Shown here piece after piece: positions 24,028 through 31,825 of a stretch of 64,000 nt of DNA. Below the pieces are notes generated by a model. It was given only the letters and a program-made list of their open reading frames with translations, made no database searches and was not told where the DNA came from. How positions within the stretch are numbered: the stretch's first letter is position 1; every line of letters starts with the position of its first letter. Source of the DNA: Micromonospora echinospora. Its GTDB lineage: Bacteria > Actinomycetota > Actinomycetes > Mycobacteriales > Micromonosporaceae. The stretch spans positions 2,852,001-2,916,000 of the forward strand of contig NZ_JACHJC010000001.1 in assembly GCF_014203425.1 (NCBI RefSeq). Reading direction: 5' to 3'. The translations under genes and the position numbers were made by a program.

Positions 24028-24774
24028 ATGGGTGATGCGACGGGGAACCGGCACCTGATTCTCCTGCACGGCATGGGTGCCACCGGCGAGGTGTGGCTGC
24101 CCTGGGCGCCGCTGCTGGAGCGCCGCTGGCCCGGGCGCTGGCTCGCCCCCGACCTGGCGGGCCACGGCTGGTCGCCGCCGCTCGACGGCTACTCCTTCGA
24201 GGCCCTCGCTCAGCGCGTGGCCGACGGGCTCGGCCCGGTCCGGCTCGGCCCGCACGACCGGCTGGTGCTGCTCGGGCACTCGCTCGGCGGGGTGGTGGCG
24301 CTGGCGCTCGCGGCCCGGCAGCGGGCTCTTCCGATCGACGCGGTGGTGGGGCTCGGCATCAAGGCGGTCTGGTCCCCGGCCGAGCTGGCGAAGGCCGGCG
24401 AGCTGGCCGCCCGGCCGGTCACCTGGTTCGCCACCCGGGACGAGGCGGCCCGCCGCTACCTGCGCGTCTCCGGGCTCGCCGGGCTGTTCGCCCCGGACCA
24501 CCCGGTGGTGGAGGCGGGGCTGCGGCGGGTGGACGGCCGCTGGCGGCTGGCGATGGACCCGGCCGCGTTCGCGGTCGGCGATCCCCGGCTGCCCGCCCTG
24601 CTGGCCGCCACCGGCGTGCCGGTGCTGCTGGCCCGCGGCGAGCAGGACCCGATGGTGAGCGACGAGCAGCTCAAGGAACTGGGCGTGCCGGTCGCCACCC
24701 TGCCCGGTCTGGGCCACAACGCGCACGTCGAGGACCCGGCCGCCGTGCTCGCCCTGCTCGACACGTACCTCTGA
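24028..24774 (+). CDS. alpha/beta-hydrolase
   Basis: A 248-residue hydrolase. HLILLHGMGATGEVW supplies the oxyanion loop, GHSLGGVVAL the nucleophile Ser near residue 89, ARGEQDPMV the acid and GLGHNAHVED the catalytic His. It is complete and compact, like MhpC/BioH-type esterases; the substrate is unknown. ATG 24028 is 6 nt after CAGACT (a -10-like box) without a ribosome site, so it may be leaderless. It converges on the teichoic-acid polymerase gene with only 7 bp between stops. Confidence 0.85.
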   Translation: MGDATGNRHLILLHGMGATGEVWLPWAPLLERRWPGRWLAPDLAGHGWSPPLDGYSFEALAQRVADGLGPVRLGPHDRLVLLGHSLGGVVALALAARQRALPIDAVVGLGIKAVWSPAELAKAGELAARPVTWFATRDEAARRYLRVSGLAGLFAPDHPVVEAGLRRVDGRWRLAMDPAAFAVGDPRLPALLAATGVPVLLARGEQDPMVSDEQLKELGVPVATLPGLGHNAHVEDPAAVLALLDTYL

Positions 24775-24781
24775 GCGGGGT

Positions 24782-26458
24782 CTACACCACGGCGCGCTGC
24801 GCCGGGACCACCCAGTCGGCCTCCAGCTCGCGGCGGGCGGCGGCGAGGAATGCCTCGGCGTAGGCGTCGGCGGGGAAGTCGCCCAGGTAGCGGGTGCGCG
24901 CCGCCCAGCGCTGCGCGGCCTTCGGGTCGGCGTCGAGCAGGTCGGTGAGCACCTGATCCACGTTCGACATGTCGCGCCGCAGCACGTAGCCGGACGCCGC
25001 GAGCGGGAACCGCTCGACGAAGTGCTCGCCGTCGGCGCCGGTGTCGGTGACCGCGTACGGCTTGCCGGAGTAGAGCCAGTCGGAGATGACGCCGGAGACG
25101 TCGGAGACCAGCGCGTCGGCCCGGTTGACGCACTCGGTGAGCGTCATCTCGCGGGCCGCTGCGGCGCCCCACAGGTGCGGGCGGCCGGTCTTCGCCCGGT
25201 CGGCGGCGAGCAGCTCGGTGAGCCGGGCGAGCTGGCGGGCCGAGGCCGGGTTCTTGTCGGTGTACGGGTGGGCGCGCAGGATCACCGCCGCCCCGCGGTC
25301 GATCAGCCGGCGGATCAGCGTCTCGGCCACCGGCAGCGAGCAGTAGTTGGCGTCGGCGTGGTGCCCGGTCCAGGTCGGGGTGTAGAGGACCGTCGGGTGC
25401 GCCGACGCGGCGACCGGCTCCCGGCGTACCTCGATGGCCTCGACCTGCGGCCGGCCGACCACGACGAACTTGTCGGCGGGGATCTCCACGCCGGCGCGGG
25501 CGTACCTGTCGATCGCGGCCTGCCCGGCCACGAAGATCTTGTCGAAGATGGCCGAGACCGGGTTGGCGCTCGGGGCCTTGTCGCTGTCACCGTGGTGCAG
25601 CTGCACGTGGGTGAGCTGGTTGAATCGGATCAGGTGGGCGTTCTTCGCGCCGTGGTTGACGTAGAACGCGACCCGCAGGCTGGGCGCCAGCGCCTCGTCG
25701 AGCGCCTTCAGGGTTGGGCAGAGGACCACCGGGGCGCGGGTGGCGGCGGCCACCGCGGGCATCAGCTCCGGCTCGCGCAGCACCACCACGAACGGGCGGC
25801 CGATCCGTTCCAGGTACGGCAGCCACATGGTGACCTGGTACTCCGAGCCGGGCGGCGCGGAGAAGTGCAGCACGAACTCGGGCTGGTGGCGGCGCAGCGC
25901 GCGGCCGACCGGGCCTCCGCCGGCGGGCGGCCGGAACCGGCGCCGGGCGAGGTCGAGCGCGACCGCGCCGCATCCGGCGCCGACGAGCAGCGTGGCGACG
26001 AGCGCCGACCAGGCGGGCAGGGTCAGGACGGCGGCGAGCGCCACCAGGGCGAGCAGCGCCAGCAGGGCGTCACCGAGCCGGGCGGCGACCAGCGGCGTCC
26101 ACGTGCGGACCGGGAGGTTCGCCGCCCGGATCTCCAGCGCGCCGGCCTGTCGCAGCGGGCCGACCAGCAGCACCAGGCCGAGCAGGGCGAGCGCGGTGGC
26201 CGCGAGGGCCGGGTCGAAGCCGTCGTCGAGGCGACGGCTGTAGCCGACGAGGATGCCGGCGGCGACGAGCACCGTCTCGGCGAGGCCGTCGGCCGACGGG
26301 CGGACGCGGCGTTCCCAGGCGGTGGCGGCGAGCGCCGCGACGGCCAGGGCCAGGCCCCAGCCGGTGGCTCCGGTGAGCGCCACGACGAGGAAGGCCAGCA
26401 CGGCCAGCCCGGTGGTCAGCACCCGGGCGAGCAGCTTGCGGACCAGGTCACCACGCAT
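24782..26458 (-). CDS. membrane-anchored CDP-glycerol/ribitol phosphotransferase (TagF family)
   Basis: The protein has 558 residues. The first 190 hold about five membrane helices (LLARVLTTGLAVLAFLVVAL through ALLALLALVALAAVLTL). From about residue 200 on is a GT-B type CDP-glycerol glycerophosphotransferase domain: FVVVLREPEL, FYVNHGAKNAHLIRFNQLTHVQLHHGDSDKAPS, VGRPQVEAI, LYTPTWTG, ILRAHPY and ADALVSDVSGVISDWLYSGKPYAVTD. The HGDSDK and SDVSGV motifs carry the catalytic His and nucleotide contacts of the family. It should polymerise or prime polyol-phosphate chains at the membrane. The stop of the fused CDP-ribitol synthase gene lies 19 bp upstream, so its CDP-polyol donor is likely made by that enzyme. 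Confidence 0.88.
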   Translation of the reverse strand: MRGDLVRKLLARVLTTGLAVLAFLVVALTGATGWGLALAVAALAATAWERRVRPSADGLAETVLVAAGILVGYSRRLDDGFDPALAATALALLGLVLLVGPLRQAGALEIRAANLPVRTWTPLVAARLGDALLALLALVALAAVLTLPAWSALVATLLVGAGCGAVALDLARRRFRPPAGGGPVGRALRRHQPEFVLHFSAPPGSEYQVTMWLPYLERIGRPFVVVLREPELMPAVAAATRAPVVLCPTLKALDEALAPSLRVAFYVNHGAKNAHLIRFNQLTHVQLHHGDSDKAPSANPVSAIFDKIFVAGQAAIDRYARAGVEIPADKFVVVGRPQVEAIEVRREPVAASAHPTVLYTPTWTGHHADANYCSLPVAETLIRRLIDRGAAVILRAHPYTDKNPASARQLARLTELLAADRAKTGRPHLWGAAAAREMTLTECVNRADALVSDVSGVISDWLYSGKPYAVTDTGADGEHFVERFPLAASGYVLRRDMSNVDQVLTDLLDADPKAAQRWAARTRYLGDFPADAYAEAFLAAARRELEADWVVPAQRAVV

Positions 26459-26477
26459 CTGGTACGTCCCGTCGGTC

Positions 26478-27980
26478 TCAGGCGCCGGTGGACAACTCGG
26501 ACCGGTCGGCGCTTGGCTGCGCCGGTACGGCGGCGGCCTGCTCACCGGGGGCCCGGCGCACGTCGACCACCTGGCCGGTCAGTTCGGAGATCAGCACGTC
26601 CAGGGACGCCTGCGCGACCGCCTCGGAGGAGAGCAGCGTGTGCTCCGGCTCCTCGCCGAACGCCCGCGTCCGCATCGGGGTGGCGGTGCGCTCCGGGTTG
26701 ACGCAGTTGACCCGTACGCCGAACTCGGCCCACTCGTCGGCGAGCGCCTGGGTGAGGTTGACCAGCGCGGCCTTGGTGGCCGAGTAGAGCGCGTAGCGGG
26801 CCCGGCCCCGGGTGTACGAGCTGGACGTGTAGAGCAGCAGCTGACCCTTGGTCTGCTGCAGGTACGGCAGCGACTGGCGTGCGATGGTGACCGGGCCGAC
26901 GAAGTTGACGTGCAGGAGACGGTCCATCGTCTCGGAGTCCATCTCGGCGAGCGCGCCCTTCTCCAGGATGCCGGCGGTGACCACCACGTGGTCGATCCGG
27001 CCGGTGGCCTCGAACGCGGTCTTCAGGGCGGCGGTCACGTCCTCGGCGCGCTCGACGTGGGTGCCGGTGGTGGAGCGGCTGAACGGGAAGACCTGGGCGC
27101 CGTAACCGCGGGCCAGTTCGGCGAGGTCGTGGCCGATGCCGTAGCTGCCGCCGAAGACCACGATGGTCCGGCCGGTCAGCTCCTCGGCGTAGCTGCGGTG
27201 GTCGGTCAGCCGGGGCGCCTGGGCGGCGGCGAGCTGGAACAGCTTGTCGGCCAGGTGCACGTCGACCGGGTGGGTGACCTTGATGTTCTCGTCCGAGCCG
27301 TCGATCACCTTGATCGGCGTGCCGGGCAGGTAGCGCAGCACCACGCCGCAGTCGTCGGTGGCGGCGAAGTCGGGGTCGCCCTCGGCGCGGCGGTACGCCT
27401 CGCGGATGGTGCCGGAGCGGAACGCCTGCGGGGTCTGGCCGCGGCGCAGCCGGGAGCGGACCGGGATGTCGGTGATGCACTCGTCCGCGTCGACCTGGAT
27501 GATCGTGTCGGCGGACGGGATGGCCACGTCCACCGCCGAGTACGTCCAGAGCGCGTTGACGCATTCGCGCACGATCCGGGTGCTGACCAGCGGGCGCACC
27601 GCGTCGTGGAAGAGGATGTTGACGTCGCCCTCGCCGACCGCGTCGAGCGCGATCCGGGTGGTGTCGTTGCGGGTCTCGCCGCCCTCGATCACCTTGGTGA
27701 CCTTGCGGAAGCCGGCGTCGGCGACGATGCGCCGCGCGTCGTCGACGTGGCCGGTGGCCATCAGCACGATGATCTCGTCGATCTCGGGCGCGCCCTCGAA
27801 GACGGCGAGGGTGTGCTCGATGATCGGCTTTCCGGCGATCTTGAGGAGCTGCTTCGGGATGCCCAGCCCGAGGCGCGTCCCGGTCCCCCCGGCGAGGATC
27901 ACGGCCACCGTACGCGCGGGCCGCCAGGGTGCCGGGCTCGCCGGCGCGGCGTCCGGTGCGGTGGTGTGGTCCTGCGTCAT
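26478..27980 (-). CDS. bifunctional ribitol-5-phosphate cytidylyltransferase / SDR reductase (TarI-TarJ-like fusion)
   Basis: The protein has 500 residues. Residues 24-250 are an IspD/TarI cytidylyltransferase (VILAGGTGTRLGLGIPKQLLKI, EGGETRNDTT, FHDAVRPLVS, RRGQTPQAFR, TDDCGVV). Residues 265-480 are a short-chain dehydrogenase (VVFGGSYGIGHDLA as nucleotide loop, VVTAGILEKG, YTSSSYTRGRARYALYSATKAAL with Tyr-x3-Lys). This order matches the fused CDP-ribitol synthases of capsule loci such as Haemophilus Acs1/Bcs1, which make CDP-ribitol from ribulose 5-phosphate, CTP and NADPH. GAGGT precedes ATG 27980. The membrane TagF-like gene follows at 19 bp, an operon. Confidence 0.9.
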   Translation of the reverse strand: MTQDHTTAPDAAPASPAPWRPARTVAVILAGGTGTRLGLGIPKQLLKIAGKPIIEHTLAVFEGAPEIDEIIVLMATGHVDDARRIVADAGFRKVTKVIEGGETRNDTTRIALDAVGEGDVNILFHDAVRPLVSTRIVRECVNALWTYSAVDVAIPSADTIIQVDADECITDIPVRSRLRRGQTPQAFRSGTIREAYRRAEGDPDFAATDDCGVVLRYLPGTPIKVIDGSDENIKVTHPVDVHLADKLFQLAAAQAPRLTDHRSYAEELTGRTIVVFGGSYGIGHDLAELARGYGAQVFPFSRSTTGTHVERAEDVTAALKTAFEATGRIDHVVVTAGILEKGALAEMDSETMDRLLHVNFVGPVTIARQSLPYLQQTKGQLLLYTSSSYTRGRARYALYSATKAALVNLTQALADEWAEFGVRVNCVNPERTATPMRTRAFGEEPEHTLLSSEAVAQASLDVLISELTGQVVDVRRAPGEQAAAVPAQPSADRSELSTGA

Positions 27981-28036
27981 TGCCGTACCTCACTCTGGGT
28001 GAAAGGGGATGGGTCCGAAAACCTTAACGCGGACGG

Positions 28037-28078
28037 CGGAGCGCACCGATCCGGGCGATCCGGGACCGGTGCGCTCCG
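28037..28078 (-). terminator. stem-loop between tagH-like and tarIJ-like genes
   Basis: 12-bp perfect arms (28037-28048, 28067-28078) with an 18-nt loop start 5 bases after the tagH-like stop codon on the minus strand. It may end or attenuate the tagGH transcript before the CDP-ribitol synthase gene. Confidence 0.65.
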
Positions 28079-28083
28079 GCGGG

Positions 28084-28884
28084 CTACTTCTGGCCCTCGT
28101 ACGCGTCGCAGACCTCCTTGGTGGGGCCGTCCATCTTCAGGACGCCGCCCTCCAGCCAGATGGTCCGCTCGCAGGTGTCCCGGATCGAGCCGATCGAGTG
28201 GCTCACCAGGAACACGGTGCCGGCGCTCTCCCGCAGCTCGCGGACCCGCTGCTCGCTGCGGGACCGGAACTTGCGGTCACCGGTGGCCAGCGCCTCGTCG
28301 ATGAGCAGCACGTCGTGCTTCTTCGCGGCGGCGATGGCGAAGCGCAGCCGGGCGCCCATGCCGGAGGAGTAGGTGCGCATCGGCAACGAGGCGAAGTCGC
28401 CGCGCTCGTTGATGCCGGAGAACTCGATGATCTCCGGGGCGAGGCGCTTGACCTCGTCCGGGTGCATGCCCATGGCGAGGCAGCCGAGCACCACGTTGCG
28501 CTCGCCGGACAGGTCGTTGAGCAGCGCGGCGTTGACGCCCAGCAGGGACGGCTGGCCCTTGGTGTAGACCGCGCCGCGGGCCGGCGGGAGCAGCCCGGCG
28601 ATGGCCCGCAGCAGCGTCGACTTGCCGGAGCCGTTGCTGCCGATCAGGCCGATCGCCTCGCCCTGGTACGCGGTGAAGCTCACGCCCTTCACCGCGTGCA
28701 CCTCGCGGATGTTCGGCGCCTTGGTGCGCGAGACGATCCGCTTGAGCGCGGAGACCGGTGTGGTGCCGCCGGCGGCTCCCTTGTGGATCCGGTAGATCAC
28801 GTGCACGTCGTCCACCACGACGGTGGGCACGCGACCCGAGTCGATCACGGGGCCGGCGTTCAGCGGCAGGGTCTGCTCAGCCAC
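28084..28884 (-). CDS. tagH: teichoic acid/polysaccharide ABC exporter ATP-binding protein (TagH/Wzt-like)
   Basis: The protein has 266 residues. Walker A is GLIGSNGSGKST (residues 79-90), the signature is TYSSGMGARLRFA, Walker B is VLLIDEALATGD and the switch is FLVSHS. The N-terminal 60 residues with VHVIYRIHKG and LKRIVSRT are typical of the Wzt/TagH subgroup that exports lipid-linked polymers. There is no C-terminal polymer-recognition domain, so the protein is of the short type. The GTG start overlaps the end of the permease gene by 8 bases. Together they should move undecaprenyl-linked wall polymer across the membrane. Confidence 0.92.
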   Translation of the reverse strand: MAEQTLPLNAGPVIDSGRVPTVVVDDVHVIYRIHKGAAGGTTPVSALKRIVSRTKAPNIREVHAVKGVSFTAYQGEAIGLIGSNGSGKSTLLRAIAGLLPPARGAVYTKGQPSLLGVNAALLNDLSGERNVVLGCLAMGMHPDEVKRLAPEIIEFSGINERGDFASLPMRTYSSGMGARLRFAIAAAKKHDVLLIDEALATGDRKFRSRSEQRVRELRESAGTVFLVSHSIGSIRDTCERTIWLEGGVLKMDGPTKEVCDAYEGQK

Positions 28885-29779
28885 GGCCGTACTCCTTCTC
28901 TCCGCGCCAGAAGTAGAGGAACCCGCCGATGCCCATGACGATCGCCCAGAACAGGCCCAGCGCCCAGAGCTTCGGCGGCGAGCTGACCAGGTTGGCCTGG
29001 TGCGAGTCGAGCAGCGAGAAGCGGGCCAGCTCGATGAAGACCAGTGGCGGGTTCCACTCCAGGAGGTTCGCGGCCCAGTGCGGCAGGTGCTGGCGGAACA
29101 GCGCCACCGGGTAGAGCACGCCGGAGGCGTACAGCCAGGTGCGCATCACGAACGGCATGATCTGCTTCAGGTCGGTGACCTTGGAGCCGATCCGGGCCAT
29201 GATCATGGTGAGGCCGACGTTGAAGATCGACTGGAGCAGCAGCGTCGGGGCGAGCAGGATCCAGCGCCAGGTCACCGGCTCGCCGGTGAACAGCACGATG
29301 GCGGTCAGCACCACCATCGACATGAGCAGCTGCTGGAGCTGCACCAGGGTGACGGTGATCGGCAGCGCGGCCCGGGGGAACTGGAGCGCCCGGATCAGGC
29401 CCAGGTTGCCGGTGATCGCGCTGGTGCCGTTCGACACCGCGGTCTGGGTGAACATGAAGATGAACACGCCGGTGCACAGGTACGCGATGAAGTTCGGCAC
29501 GTTCCGGCTCTGCGACAGGATCACGCCGAAGATCAGGAAGTAGACCGCCGCGTTGGTGAGCGGTGTCAGCACCTGCCAGAGCTGCCCGAGCTGTGTGTTG
29601 CTCAGGGAGGAGGCGACCTTCGCCCGCGAGTACGCGGTCATGAAGTGCCGGTACGCCCACAAACGGCGGGCATACTCGCCCAGGGGCGGTCGTTCCCCGG
29701 CCACCCGCAACCCGTACCGCCGGGCCAGTTGGGCCCGGGTGAGTCCGGATTCGGGGTCGGCCACCGCGGTGTTGGCCAT
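28877..29779 (-). CDS. tagG: teichoic acid/polysaccharide ABC exporter permease (TagG/Wzm-like)
   Basis: A 300-residue ABC-2 type permease with a soluble N-terminus (LTRAQLARRYGLRVAGERPPLGEYARRLWAYRHFMTAYSRAK, split by the amphipathic helix) and six membrane helices. Marker regions are SNTQLGQLWQVLTPLTNA, NGTSAITGNLGLIRALQFPRAALP and the C-terminal NPLVFIELARFSLL-like stretch, here WNPPLVFIELARF. This fits the TagG/Wzm export family. ATG 29779 has GGAG upstream. The gene heads the leftward export operon and is divergent from a TetR regulator, with a palindromic site between them. Confidence 0.92.
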   Translation of the reverse strand: MANTAVADPESGLTRAQLARRYGLRVAGERPPLGEYARRLWAYRHFMTAYSRAKVASSLSNTQLGQLWQVLTPLTNAAVYFLIFGVILSQSRNVPNFIAYLCTGVFIFMFTQTAVSNGTSAITGNLGLIRALQFPRAALPITVTLVQLQQLLMSMVVLTAIVLFTGEPVTWRWILLAPTLLLQSIFNVGLTMIMARIGSKVTDLKQIMPFVMRTWLYASGVLYPVALFRQHLPHWAANLLEWNPPLVFIELARFSLLDSHQANLVSSPPKLWALGLFWAIVMGIGGFLYFWRGEKEYGRG

Positions 29780-29898
29780 GATCAGGCGCTCCGATCTTTC
29801 GTGCTGATGGGGAGCATTGCGGTGAACAGATCCAGCGTGGCCCGGCGGGGAGGAGCCGCCTCGCTGCTGCATGGAAGGTAGTCCACCGAACGTCGGGA

Positions 29899-29926
29899 CG
29901 CAACCGTACCGTCGTTGCGCTACATT
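29899..29926 (+). promoter_or_regulatory. tetR promoter with palindromic operator candidate
   Basis: CGCAAC (29899-29904) and GTTGCG (29914-29919) form a 21-bp inverted repeat with a 9-bp spacer, directly upstream of the -10 box TACATT (29921-29926). The regulator start GTG 29934 is 7 nt after the box. The site could control both the regulator and the divergent export operon. Confidence 0.55.
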
Positions 29927-29933
29927 GTTCCAC

Positions 29934-30566
29934 GTGACGACCGAGAAGAGGCGTGCCCCGGCCGGCGCGGCGGTGCTGCGCGGGGAGATCACCAGCGCCA
30001 TCCGTACCGCCGTGATGCAGGAGTTGGCCGAGGTCGGCTACGGTCGCCTCTCCATCGAGGCGGTGGCCCGCCGGGCCGGTGTGAGCAAGACCGCCATCTA
30101 CCGCCGCTGGCGGTCCAAGCTCGACCTGGTGCTGGACATGGTCTCCGCCGTGGCGGGCCGCAACATCCCGCTGCTGGACACCGGCAGCCTGCTCGGTGAC
30201 CTGGAGATCCTGCTGCACGTGATGGCGCGTGCGCTGCGTCACCGGCTGGCCGCGCAGATCATCCCGGACCTGCTGGCCGAGGCGGCCCGCAATCCGCAGA
30301 TCGCGGAGAAGCTGCAGGCCGCCCTGGACGACTACCAGCAGGCGGTGGGCCGGATCCTGATCGGCCGGGCGGTCGAGCGCGGCGAGCTGTCCCCGGACAC
30401 CGACCGGCGTGCGGCCGTCGATCTCATCGTGGGGCCGGTCTACTGGCGGATGGCGATCTCCAGGGCCCCGCTGGAGCCCGCCGAGGTGCCCCGGATGGCG
30501 GCCGCGATAGTCGCCGCCCTGCGGGTAGCATGCGTGGGGCCTGTGCGCGACGAGGTGGAAGTCTGA
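29934..30566 (+). CDS. TetR family transcriptional regulator
   Basis: A 210-residue TetR protein. The helix-turn-helix spans about residues 30-60 (YGRLSIEAVARRAGVSKTAIYRRWRSKLDLV). The rest is all-helical with a TetR_C_11-like C-terminal ligand domain (RPAAVDLIVGPVYWRMAI-like region, here RRAAVDLIVGPVYWRMAIS). GTG 29934 is preferred: it follows TACATT by 7 nt with no ribosome site (leaderless), and the helix-turn-helix then begins at normal distance. Its divergent position to tagG suggests it may regulate wall-polymer export. The inducer is unknown. Confidence 0.88.
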   Translation: MTTEKRRAPAGAAVLRGEITSAIRTAVMQELAEVGYGRLSIEAVARRAGVSKTAIYRRWRSKLDLVLDMVSAVAGRNIPLLDTGSLLGDLEILLHVMARALRHRLAAQIIPDLLAEAARNPQIAEKLQAALDDYQQAVGRILIGRAVERGELSPDTDRRAAVDLIVGPVYWRMAISRAPLEPAEVPRMAAAIVAALRVACVGPVRDEVEV

Positions 30567-30715
30567 CCCGGGTCGCCCCCGGAGGGCCGTCGTCGATCAT
30601 GAACAGAAGGTCACATCCAGTCGGACAATCAGCGCGACCCGATTGTTTTTCTGACAGAGCGGTAGCATCCCCCGAAATGTCTCCCATGAACCACGTGTCG
30701 ACAGGAGGAAGCCCC

Positions 30716-31825
30716 ATGGCCGGGCCGCATCCAGAGTTCATTCCCCCCGCACGGCCGATCATCGGCGAAGCCGAGATCGAGGCGGCCGTCCGGGTGCTGC
30801 GGAGCGGCCGGGTCGTGCAGGGCCCCGAGGTCGCGGCGTTCGAGGAGGAGTTCGGCGACCTGGTCGGCGGCCGGCACTGCGTCGCCGTCAACTCCGGCAC
30901 CTCCGCGCTGCAGCTGACGCTGATGGCGCTCGGCTTCGGCCCGGGCGACGAGATCATCGTCCCCTCGTTCTCCTTCGCCGCGAGCGCCAACGCGGTGCGG
31001 CTGGTCGGCGCCGAGCCGGTCTTCGTGGACATCGAGCCGAGCAGCTTCTGCGTCGACCCGGAGGCGGTCGCCGCCGCCGTCACCCCGAAGACCGTCGCGA
31101 TCATGCCGGTGCACCTCTACGGCCACCCGGCCGCCATGGACCGGATCATGGCGATCGCGCAGCAGCACGGCCTGGCAGTGGTCGAGGACGCCGCGCAGGC
31201 GCATGGCGCCGAGCTGAACGGCACCCCGGTCGGCGCGTTCGGCACCGCCGGCTGCTTCAGCTTCTACCCGACGAAGAACATGCACGCCCTGGAGGGCGGC
31301 ATGATCAGCACCGCCGACGCCGAGCTGGCCCGCACCCTGCGGCTGCTGCGCAACCAGGGCATGGAGCAGCGGTACGCCAACGAGATCGTCGGCGCCAACA
31401 TGCGCATGACCGACGTGGCCGCCGCCATCGGCCGGGTGCAGCTCACCCAGCTCGGCGAGTGGACCGAGCAGCGCCGCGCCAACGCCAAGTACCTCGACTC
31501 GGCGATCACCGGCATGGTCACCCCGCCGGTCGCCGACGGTGCCAAGCACGTCTACCACCAGTACACGGTGCGGGTGCGGGGCGACCGGGACGCCGCTCAG
31601 GCCCGCCTCACCGAGCTGGGCATCGGCAACGCGGTCTACTACCCGACCCCGATCCACCGGCTCAAGCCCTACCTCACCGCCGACGGCACGCCCGGCCCGT
31701 GGGACCTGCCGGAGACCGAGCGGGCCGCCGCCGAGGTCGTCTCGCTGCCGGTGCACCCGTCGCTGAGCCAGGCCGAGCTGGAGCGGATCGCCGAGGGCGC
31801 GAACCTGGCCGGCGGTGCCCGATGA
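30716..31825 (+). CDS. DegT/DnrJ/EryC1 family nucleotide-sugar aminotransferase
   Basis: A 369-residue PLP aminotransferase. VAVNSGTSALQLTLMALG and DEIIVPSFSFAASANAV bind PLP phosphate and nucleotide sugar, VVEDAAQAHGA holds the PLP-Asp, and Lys187 in FYPTKNMHALEGGMI forms the Schiff base. The subgroup resembles WbpE/WlbC/GnnB-type enzymes that aminate C3 of UDP-3-keto-GlcNAc or its uronic acid. AGGAGG precedes ATG 30716. The next gene, a Gfo/Idh dehydrogenase that could make the keto substrate, overlaps by 4 bases, strongly supporting a two-step pathway. Confidence 0.88.
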   Translation: MAGPHPEFIPPARPIIGEAEIEAAVRVLRSGRVVQGPEVAAFEEEFGDLVGGRHCVAVNSGTSALQLTLMALGFGPGDEIIVPSFSFAASANAVRLVGAEPVFVDIEPSSFCVDPEAVAAAVTPKTVAIMPVHLYGHPAAMDRIMAIAQQHGLAVVEDAAQAHGAELNGTPVGAFGTAGCFSFYPTKNMHALEGGMISTADAELARTLRLLRNQGMEQRYANEIVGANMRMTDVAAAIGRVQLTQLGEWTEQRRANAKYLDSAITGMVTPPVADGAKHVYHQYTVRVRGDRDAAQARLTELGIGNAVYYPTPIHRLKPYLTADGTPGPWDLPETERAAAEVVSLPVHPSLSQAELERIAEGANLAGGAR

